Positions 1 to 5,162 of a DNA stretch of 5,563 nucleotides are shown here, in pieces; within the stretch, counting starts at the first letter, position 1; every line of letters begins with the position of its first letter. Under the pieces are notes generated by a model that saw only the letters and a list, made by a program, of their open reading frames with translations, did not search any database and was not told the DNA's origin. Origin of the DNA: Gemmatimonadota bacterium (GTDB lineage: Bacteria; Latescibacterota; UBA2968; UBA8231); NCBI GenBank assembly GCA_026706165.1, contig JAPOZF010000058.1, forward strand, positions 1 to 5,563, written 5' to 3'. Position numbers and translations under genes: made by a program.

Positions 1-120
1 TCGTCATCGGGATTGGGTCGGGTGAGGGCGGTGCGCAACCACTGCCCGCGTATTTTGAGATCGGCCGCCGGGATCCTCGGGCGCCCGGGATGAGCGCCGG
101 TTCGGGCGCGGCTTCAGTTG

Positions 121-134
121 CCGCCCGAAGGCGG
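121..134 (-). other. Hairpin with cUUCGg tetraloop behind the oxidoreductase gene
   Basis: Read on the minus strand this is CCGCC-TTCG-GGCGG, a 5-bp all-GC stem closed by a C(UUCG)G tetraloop, a class known to be exceptionally stable in RNA. It begins about 70 bases beyond the oxidoreductase stop codon. No T-run follows it, so it is not a standard intrinsic terminator. It could stabilise an mRNA 3' end, or be a chance product of GC-rich sequence. Confidence 0.4.
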
Positions 135-165
135 AGGCACTTTGAAAGAGAGGCTCGAATATATC

Positions 166-183
166 CCGGGGCCGGGACCCCGG
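166..183 (-). terminator. Weak candidate terminator of the oxidoreductase gene
   Basis: On the minus strand a perfect 6-bp GC stem, CCGGGG and CCCCGG around a 6-base loop, starts 19 bases after the oxidoreductase stop codon and is followed by GATATATT. That run is A+T-rich rather than a true U-tract, so termination here would be inefficient or Rho-assisted. A shorter imperfect hairpin overlaps the stop codon itself (about 188-204). Position and stem support the call; the missing U-tract argues against it. Confidence 0.3.
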
Positions 184-202
184 CAAGGAGTCGGGAACCC
201 GC

Positions 203-1219
203 TCAGCCCCACACTTTTTCCCACCTGTTGCTCTCGGCCGAGCGATAGATCGCCAGCGCCGTTCTCAGCTCCCCGAGGGCCATTTCGGGACCCGCTTCGG
301 GCTGCTTTCCGTCGAGAACGGCCTTCGAGAAGTCGTCGAGTTCCGGGCCGAACGACTTGGGGTAGCCCATCGGTTCCATCATCGGCTTTCCGTCGCGATG
401 GTCGCTGTCGAACAGCCGTAGCCCTCCGTCGAACCCCCCGTCGATCAGGATCTCGCCGCGCGTGCCGGTAATGCGCCACCAGGAATCCGGGGCGAGCACC
501 GCGTCGAGCATCATGGCGTCGAACATGGCCACCCGTCCCGACTCGAAACGCAGCAGGGACCGTGCCAGCGATTCCCCTTCCATCCTTTCGAGGGGCCTGT
601 CGACCACGGCGACGACTTCCTCCACTTCTCCCATCCACATGCGCAGCGGCCGGATCCAGTGGGAGCCGCCGTCGATGGCGATGCCGCCGCCGGTCCGTTT
701 CCTGTCGTACCTCCACGGCTTCTCGTCCTTGAACCAGTAGTCGTCGAACTCCATGACGAACGCCGCCCTCGCGGTCAGGATGTCGCCGATGGCGCCCTCG
801 TCGATCAGCCGTTTTGCGGCGACGATCTCCGGCCAGTAATGAGAGTTCTCGGCGACCATGAAAACGAGGCCGCTGCCGGCGGCGGCCGACATGATGCGGT
901 CGCAGGCGTCGAGGGTCGGGGCCATCGGTTTTTCGAGTAGCACGTGCTTGCCGGCTTCGAACAGCTTGCATGCCGCCCACTCGTGCAGATCGTGGGGGAG
1001 CATGACGTCCACCGCGTCGAAGTCGCCGCGGTCGAGAGCGTCGTCCAGGGAGGTGAAGATCTCCGCACCTGTCTTTTCGGCGACTTCCCCCGCCTTTGCC
1101 GCGTCCGTGTCGATTGCCGCGGCAATCTCTATGCGCGGGGCGCTTTCGCGGATCCCGTCGATGTGAAAATGCGATATGGCGCCGCACCCGAGCAGGGCGA
1201 GCTTCATGCTTTCGGTCAT
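203..1219 (-). CDS. Gfo/Idh/MocA family NAD(P)-dependent oxidoreductase
   Basis: A 338-residue cytoplasmic protein, the normal length for the Gfo/Idh/MocA family, whose members oxidise or reduce hydroxyl or keto groups on sugars, inositols and related polyols. The N-terminal Rossmann fold shows the dinucleotide motif GCGAIS (residues 11-16), and the family signature EKP lies at 96-98 in LLEKPMA. The C-terminal alpha/beta domain carries the GGG...DGGSH segment (177-187) with conserved Asp183 and His187, the usual catalytic or substrate-binding residues. The Asp normally found three residues after the His is Arg190 here, in HWIRPLRMW. I chose the ATG at 1219 because GGAG lies 6 bases upstream; the Met at residue 5 has no such site. 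It is divergent from the receptor gene and appears to stand alone. Family assignment is secure; substrate and pathway are not readable from the sequence. Confidence 0.93.
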   Translation of the reverse strand: MTESMKLALLGCGAISHFHIDGIRESAPRIEIAAAIDTDAAKAGEVAEKTGAEIFTSLDDALDRGDFDAVDVMLPHDLHEWAACKLFEAGKHVLLEKPMAPTLDACDRIMSAAAGSGLVFMVAENSHYWPEIVAAKRLIDEGAIGDILTARAAFVMEFDDYWFKDEKPWRYDRKRTGGGIAIDGGSHWIRPLRMWMGEVEEVVAVVDRPLERMEGESLARSLLRFESGRVAMFDAMMLDAVLAPDSWWRITGTRGEILIDGGFDGGLRLFDSDHRDGKPMMEPMGYPKSFGPELDDFSKAVLDGKQPEAGPEMALGELRTALAIYRSAESNRWEKVWG

Positions 1220-1225
1220 TCGAAT

Positions 1226-1229
1226 CTCC
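1226..1229 (-). promoter_or_regulatory. Ribosome-binding site of the oxidoreductase gene
   Basis: GGAG on the minus strand ends 6 bases before the ATG at 1219. This decides the start in favour of that ATG over the in-frame Met four codons later at 1207, which is preceded only by a weak AAAG. Confidence 0.6.
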
Positions 1230-1309
1230 GGAGTCGTTGAGGTTCTGTTACAAGATCCAAATCAAGGTAAAAGTCGGAATCCTGCTATCAAGAGCCAGCC
1301 CGCCTTCGC

Positions 1310-1317
1310 TATATTTG
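1310..1317 (+). promoter_or_regulatory. Candidate -10/-7 promoter element of the receptor gene
   Basis: TATATTTG lies 84 bases before the receptor start codon. Its first six bases match a sigma-70 -10 box at five of six positions, and the whole octamer matches the TAnnTTTG -7 element described for Bacteroidetes. I see no good -35 TTGACA, and no TTTG -33 element at the expected spacing (the bases at 1286-1292 read TATCAAG). The promoter, if real, may therefore be weak or activator-dependent. Transcription would begin near 1322, at the edge of the palindrome. Confidence 0.4.
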
Positions 1318-1322
1318 AGTTG

Positions 1323-1338
1323 CCCGTGGATCCACGGG
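1323..1338. promoter_or_regulatory. Perfect 16-bp palindrome in the receptor leader
   Basis: CCCGTGGATCCACGGG is a perfect inverted repeat with no spacer, centred between 1330 and 1331. It lies just downstream of the candidate promoter box and 63 bases before the receptor ATG. As DNA it has the two-fold symmetry of an operator for a dimeric regulator. As RNA it would fold into a 6-bp stem with a GAUC loop at or next to the 5' end of the receptor mRNA. Short complementary arms TTGA (1315-1318) and TCAA (1341-1344) flank it slightly off-register. Which role applies cannot be told from one copy. Confidence 0.5.
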
Positions 1339-1385
1339 TTTCAATCTGGAGATCACATCGGGGAAACATTTCGCAAACCGCGCGA

Positions 1386-1394
1386 AGGGGAGGA
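1386..1394 (+). promoter_or_regulatory. Ribosome-binding site of the receptor gene
   Basis: AGGGGAGGA contains the Shine-Dalgarno core GGAGG (1389-1393), 8 bases before the ATG at 1402. It fixes the receptor start there, although the frame is open for about 300 bases upstream. A 5-bp inverted repeat (TTCGC at 1370-1374, GCGAA at 1382-1386) sits right next to it and could modestly affect access. Confidence 0.75.
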
Positions 1395-1401
1395 AGCAGC
1401 G

Positions 1402-4341
1402 ATGACAAACCGACGACAAGGTCTTCTCGCCGCACTGCTCACGACTGTGCTCGCGGCACACCCCGCCCTGGGGGAAGGCGCAACCATTTCCGGCCTGGTA
1501 TCCGATGAGAGCGGGATACCCCTGCCCGGGGCGAACCTGGTTCTGTCCGGGCCGTCTCTCGAAGAACCGCTGGGAACCGCGGCAAGGGCGGACGGCGAGT
1601 ACAGCTTCGCAGGGTTGGAACCCGGCAGCTACCAGCTCGAGGTCAGTCACATCGGCTACCGAACCCTCTCCATGGCAGACATCGAGATCGAAGCGGGCGC
1701 CTCGGAGCGGCTCGACGTCGAGCTTCCGGAAGCGGTGATCTACCTCGAGCAGAGTATCGTATCCGCCTCCCGCAGCCAGGAAAAAGCTCTCGACGCCCCC
1801 GCTTCGGTCGCCGTGGTCGAGGGAGCCGACATCCGGAACAGACCGGTCCTCAGCGTCGGGGACCACCTGCGCGACCTTCCAGGAGTCGATTTCGCAAAAA
1901 GCGGGCTCGTCCAGAGCAACGCGGTGGTGCGCGGCTTCAACAACGTCTTCTCCGGCGCCATGCTGACCCTCACCGACAACCGCATCGCCCGCGTGCCGTC
2001 GCTGCGGGTGAACGCCTACTACTTCATCCCGGTGGTCAACGAGGACATCGAGCGCATCGAGGTGGTGCTGGGGCCGGGATCCGCCCTTTACGGCCCCAAC
2101 AGCGCCAGGGGGGTCATGCACATCATCACGCGGTCTCCGTTCGCCTCCGCAGGCACGAACGTGCGCATGGGAGTGGGGGAGCGGTCGCTGCGCAAAGGGG
2201 CGGTCCGCCACGCCGGCATCATCAACCCCAACCTGGCTTTCAAGCTTTCGGCGCAGTACTACACCGGTAACGATTGGGAGTACGAGGATCCGGTCGAGTT
2301 GAAAGCCAGGGAGGCGAATCCCGATCTCTCCGCCCGCGATTTCGGCATCGAGCGGCAGAGCGCGGAAGTGCGCCTCGACTATCGCATGGACCAAGATCTG
2401 TCGGCAGTGGTGTCGGGGGGGTACAACCGCGGTGACCAGATCGAACTGACCGGCCTGGGCGCCGGCCAGGCCGTCGACTGGGCCTACAACTACGTCCAGG
2501 CGCGGTTTGTCCACCGCAACCTGTTCGCCCAGTGGTACCGCAACTGGAGCGACGCGGGCGACACCTTCCTGCTTCGGAACGGGGACGCGATCGTCGACAA
2601 GTCCAACCTGAACGTATTCCAGCTCCAGCACGCGTATGGGCTCGGGGGCGGACAGCGCTTCACCTACGGAATCGACGCGCTGCTGACGCGGCCTGACACC
2701 GAAGGTACGATCACCGGGCGGAACGAAGACGAGGACGGCACCGACGAGTACGGCGCTTACCTCCAGAGCGAGACCGACCTCGGGGAGCAACTCGATCTGG
2801 TACTGGCCTTGCGCTACGACCAGCACAACCGCCTCGACGACGGGGTGCTGTCCCCGCGGGCGGGACTGGTCTTCAAGCCGCACCAGACCCAGACGCTGCG
2901 ACTGACCTACAACCGCGCCTTCGACACCCCTTCGACGAACAACCTCTATCTCGAGCGGCTGGGCCAGGCCGACCCGTACGGCCTCGGCAGAAATTTCGAA
3001 CCGGTTCTCGGGTTTTCTCCCGCCATCGACATCCGGGCGCAGGGGACCTACCGCGAGGGATTCGACGGGGGATTCACGTTCCGCCACAGCAACGGGCGGC
3101 CGATGTACCGCACACCGTTCCAGCCCCTGATCGCCAGCCAGCTCGGGGTTCTCGGGTTGTCCCCCGGGGATCCGGGGTATTCGATTCAGGAGGACGGGTT
3201 CATTGCGATGGACGACCCGGTCGCGACCGGTGTGATGTGGGGGGTGGCGCGGCAAGCGGTGCTCGCCAGCTTCACCTCGCAGCTGCAGGTGCTCGCACCG
3301 GAATTGCTAACGCAGCAGTTGCTGGCCATGGGAATGGAAGCCGACGATGCCAGGGCTACGGCGGAGGCCCAGACAGAGGTGGTGGTGGGGGCGATGCCCA
3401 GCCTGGTGCCCGAGCAGCTGCCAGGGCTCGCGAATGCGATGCTGACTCTGAATCTCGAGACCGGTAGCTTCGACCCGGCGGCCGGTGTCTTCGACGTGCC
3501 CCGCACCAGGCCCACCATCACCCAGACAGTGGAGCTCGGATACAAGGGAATCGTCGGCGACAACCTCGTGGTCGCCGCCGACGTCTACCGCAGCGACATA
3601 GATGATTTCGTCGGGCCTCTGAAAGTCGAGACTCCAAACGTGTTCCTCGATCCCGGAAGCCTTGCCGCCGCTCTCGGTCCGGCGTTCACAGCGTCCCTGG
3701 GGGATCCCGACAACGCCGAGGCGGCCCAGGTCCTGGGGGCTCTCGACGAGGTTTCCATTCCCGGCATTATCCACGGGAACAAAAACGGCTCCCCCGTCGA
3801 CGAGCTCACCACCCTGTTTGCGGGCGGGGCGGCGGGGATTCCGTTCGGAACCGTGACTCCCGAACAGGCGTACGATCCCAACGCCGTGCTCATGACCTAC
3901 CGGAACTTCGGCTCGATAACGCTGTACGGCCTGGATTTGAGCGCCGTCTACTACCCGAACGACCGGTGGTCGGTCTCCGGCAACTTCTCGTTCGTCAACG
4001 ATGCGTTCTTCGAGGCTCTCGACGGCATTGCCGATGTCGCGCTCAACGCTCCGAAACAGAAGTTCAAGTTGTCGACTTCGTACAGAATGCCGGAATGGAA
4101 CCTGCGGGTGGGAGGCGGCGTTCGCTACAACGGTTCCTTCCGGCAGGACTCCGGTGTTTTCGTCGGCGACGTCGACCCCTACACGGTGGTGGACCTGAAC
4201 GCGGTCTGCGGCCTCCCGTTCGGAGAGAATCTGTCGTTGATGCTCAACGTCGACAACGTCCTCAACAGCAGCTACCGCTCCTGGGCGGGCGCACCGGAGA
4301 TCGGGCGGCTCGCCTACCTGCAGCTCGGGCTGGACTTCTGA
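1402..4341 (+). CDS. TonB-dependent outer-membrane receptor with carboxypeptidase-regulatory-like domain
   Basis: A 979-residue outer-membrane active transporter that would bind a scarce ligand outside and import it using TonB energy. Order of parts: a signal peptide with basic MTNRRQ start, hydrophobic core and likely cleavage after ALG (residue 24); a carboxypeptidase-regulatory-like beta domain (about 28-110, with DGEYSF and GSYQLEV); a TonB-box-like SIVSASR (118-124); a plug (about 129-245) with IERIEVVLGPGSALYG and GVMHIITRSP; then a beta barrel ending in LGLDF with the terminal aromatic needed for outer-membrane insertion. Family-typical barrel strands include LTYNRAFDTPS (about 503), VELGYKG (710-716) and LYGLDLSAVY (841-850). 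Two segments, about 520-702 and 741-832, are much longer than ordinary loops. The start at 1402 has a strong ribosome-binding site and produces the signal peptide. The ligand cannot be named: no siderophore, B12 or glycan marker gene adjoins it. I know similar receptors from Gemmatimonadota- and Rhodothermales-like genomes, functions undefined. Confidence 0.93.
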   Translation: MTNRRQGLLAALLTTVLAAHPALGEGATISGLVSDESGIPLPGANLVLSGPSLEEPLGTAARADGEYSFAGLEPGSYQLEVSHIGYRTLSMADIEIEAGASERLDVELPEAVIYLEQSIVSASRSQEKALDAPASVAVVEGADIRNRPVLSVGDHLRDLPGVDFAKSGLVQSNAVVRGFNNVFSGAMLTLTDNRIARVPSLRVNAYYFIPVVNEDIERIEVVLGPGSALYGPNSARGVMHIITRSPFASAGTNVRMGVGERSLRKGAVRHAGIINPNLAFKLSAQYYTGNDWEYEDPVELKAREANPDLSARDFGIERQSAEVRLDYRMDQDLSAVVSGGYNRGDQIELTGLGAGQAVDWAYNYVQARFVHRNLFAQWYRNWSDAGDTFLLRNGDAIVDKSNLNVFQLQHAYGLGGGQRFTYGIDALLTRPDTEGTITGRNEDEDGTDEYGAYLQSETDLGEQLDLVLALRYDQHNRLDDGVLSPRAGLVFKPHQTQTLRLTYNRAFDTPSTNNLYLERLGQADPYGLGRNFEPVLGFSPAIDIRAQGTYREGFDGGFTFRHSNGRPMYRTPFQPLIASQLGVLGLSPGDPGYSIQEDGFIAMDDPVATGVMWGVARQAVLASFTSQLQVLAPELLTQQLLAMGMEADDARATAEAQTEVVVGAMPSLVPEQLPGLANAMLTLNLETGSFDPAAGVFDVPRTRPTITQTVELGYKGIVGDNLVVAADVYRSDIDDFVGPLKVETPNVFLDPGSLAAALGPAFTASLGDPDNAEAAQVLGALDEVSIPGIIHGNKNGSPVDELTTLFAGGAAGIPFGTVTPEQAYDPNAVLMTYRNFGSITLYGLDLSAVYYPNDRWSVSGNFSFVNDAFFEALDGIADVALNAPKQKFKLSTSYRMPEWNLRVGGGVRYNGSFRQDSGVFVGDVDPYTVVDLNAVCGLPFGENLSLMLNVDNVLNSSYRSWAGAPEIGRLAYLQLGLDF

Positions 4342-4399
4342 TTCCTGCGGGGCGGCGCAATCCGGGCGAATTCGGCGGCCCTGCAGCTTGAAGGGGAGA

Positions 4400-4423
4400 A
4401 TCCCGGTCCGGGCACACCGGGGT
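4400..4423. repeat. Inverted repeat behind the receptor gene
   Basis: CCCGGT (4402-4407) and ACCGGG (4416-4421) form a 6-bp stem around 8 bases, extendable by one wobble and one A-T pair. No T-run follows on either strand, so I do not call it a terminator. It may only reflect the high GC of the spacer. Confidence 0.35.
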
Positions 4424-4494
4424 ATTCAGGCGCTGCCCCTGGAACCCCGGCTCCCACGCCTGCCCTGCTGGCGGTACATCCCTCGGCGTGGTTC

Positions 4495-4545
4495 GCTCAG
4501 GCGCCTGGTCCACCGGGGCGCCTGAGCAGGGCGGGGTTTCTTTCT
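4495..4545 (+). terminator. Probable terminator of the receptor gene
   Basis: GCTCAGGCGCC (4495-4505) and GGCGCCTGAGC (4517-4527) are perfect 11-bp complements around an 11-base loop, by far the strongest inverted repeat in this convergent spacer. On the plus strand a T-rich run, TTTCTTTCT (4537-4545), follows, but 9 bases beyond the stem rather than directly. A second pair, GCCCTGCT (4462-4469) and AGCAGGGC (4525-4532), could form an outer or competing stem that brings the paired region closer to the T-run. On the minus strand no T-run follows, so ilvN would be stopped here only by structure. It lies about 150 bases after the receptor stop codon. Confidence 0.6.
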
Positions 4546-4579
4546 ATCGCTTCTCTACGGAGACAGGTGCGGGGCGGCA

Positions 4580-4601
4580 CCCGGGAAAAAGCAGGCCCGG
4601 G
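4580..4601 (-). terminator. Weak candidate terminator of ilvBN
   Basis: Directly after the ilvN stop codon, read on the minus strand, two CCCGGG hexamers enclose a 10-base spacer that contains TTTTT. The hexamers can pair with each other, placing the T-run in the loop. Alternatively the first GC-rich block folds imperfectly and the T-run acts as the release tract. Neither arrangement is a good intrinsic terminator, so the call rests mainly on position. Confidence 0.25.
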
Positions 4602-4613
4602 GCTGAACGACGG

Positions 4614-5162
4614 TCAGGTGATCTCGTCGCCCCTGGCCATCACGACCTTGCCGGTGCGCACCATTTCGCGCAGCTCGAACTTGCTCAGCAGGCGTTCCAG
4701 GGCGTTCATCTTTTCCGTCGTACCGGTGGCTTCGATGGTCAGCGTCTCGTCGGAGATGTCGACGGTCTTGCCGCGGAAGACCTCGGTTATCTGCAGGACT
4801 TCGGTGCGCTCCTCAACGGAGCAGGAGACCTTGAACAACGCCAGCTCCCGGGTCACCGCATCGTCGTCGGTGTGATCCCGTGCGTGGATCACGTCGACCA
4901 GCTTGTCGAGCTGCAGGATGATCTGGTTGAGCACGTCCCCGGGCCCGCTGCAGGTGATGGTCATGCGCGAGCAGTGGGGGATGTGGGCAGAAGATACGAC
5001 CAGCGATTCGATGTTGTAGCCGCGCCGGCTGAACACCTGGCTGATGCGCATCAGGACGCCGGGCCGGTCGTTGACCAGCAACCCGATGGTCGTCCTGCTG
5101 GTGGCCGGGGGAGCCGCTTCGACGCGGGCGGCCGCGGTCTTCCCGTTTCCCGCAGCCATCAT
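4614..5162 (-). CDS. ilvN: Acetolactate synthase small (regulatory) subunit
   Basis: A 182-residue regulatory subunit of acetohydroxyacid synthase, which stimulates the large catalytic subunit and confers feedback inhibition by valine. An ACT domain spans about residues 24-97, with NDRPGVLMRI, then GYNIESL and HCSRMTI; the equivalents of the E. coli IlvH residues Gly14 and Asn29, linked to valine binding, are Gly35 and Asn50. The C-terminal small-subunit domain covers about 100-178 (EVFRGKTVDIS, then MARGD). It is longer than E. coli IlvH because of an Ala-rich, probably flexible N-terminal tail of about 23 residues. The start is ATG at 5162, overlapping the ilvB stop as ATGA; a second ATG follows at 5159 and sits 6 rather than 3 bases from the GGGGAG site, so the true start may be that one. 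The frame is open far upstream into ilvB, but that part has no homology. The gene could also be named ilvH. Confidence 0.95.
   Translation of the reverse strand: MMAAGNGKTAAARVEAAPPATSRTTIGLLVNDRPGVLMRISQVFSRRGYNIESLVVSSAHIPHCSRMTITCSGPGDVLNQIILQLDKLVDVIHARDHTDDDAVTRELALFKVSCSVEERTEVLQITEVFRGKTVDISDETLTIEATGTTEKMNALERLLSKFELREMVRTGKVVMARGDEIT

Larger units (their letters stand above)
1..202. other. Left-edge stretch with no supported gene
   Basis: I could not support a gene in these 202 bases. Several frames stay open on both strands, as expected at this GC content, but none shows a recognisable domain or a start codon with a ribosome-binding site. The stretch lies just behind the stop codon of the minus-strand oxidoreductase and holds GC-rich inverted repeats at 94-109, 121-134 and 166-183, so part of it is probably the 3' untranslated end of that transcript. 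The first 90 bases could also be the tail of a plus-strand gene from outside the window: the frame starting at base 1 stays open until TGA at 91-93. That cannot be decided from so short a piece. Confidence 0.5.
1220..1401. promoter_or_regulatory. Divergent intergenic region, oxidoreductase / TonB receptor
   Basis: This 182-base spacer must hold the promoters of both flanking genes. Its stretch from about 1240 to 1320 is clearly richer in A+T than the coding DNA around it. On the plus strand it contains the TATATTTG box and the 16-bp palindrome listed separately. On the minus strand I found no confident promoter for the oxidoreductase: TTGATA at about 1286-1291 resembles a -35 box, but no good -10 follows at the right distance. 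A shared regulator acting on both genes is possible from the layout but not shown. Confidence 0.6.

Noticed and set aside
1..66. A protein-like minus-strand translation (LKIRGQWLRTALTRP) at the left edge, vaguely like the start of a SymE-type toxin
   Set aside because: The frame has an upstream stop, no ATG or GTG start, no ribosome-binding site, and only a handful of residues before the window ends, so the resemblance is not meaningful.
94..109. Inverted repeat GCGCC/GGCGC
   Set aside because: A 5-bp GC stem is expected by chance in sequence this GC-rich, and no T-run or conserved position supports a role.
114..1187. A 357-codon open frame overlapping the oxidoreductase on the same strand
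   Set aside because: Its product is an Arg-rich shadow without domain pattern, while the 203-1219 frame shows clear Gfo/Idh/MocA motifs.
1096..1401. An earlier start for the receptor gene
   Set aside because: The upstream extension overlaps the divergent oxidoreductase gene, is Arg/Cys-rich, and would bury the signal peptide that begins at 1402.
1309..3255. A 648-codon open frame on the minus strand, antisense to the receptor gene
   Set aside because: It uses the same codon boundaries as the receptor, where antisense stops arise only from TTA, CTA and TCA codons; these are avoided in high-GC genes. The translation has no recognisable domain, and the receptor frame explains the DNA fully.
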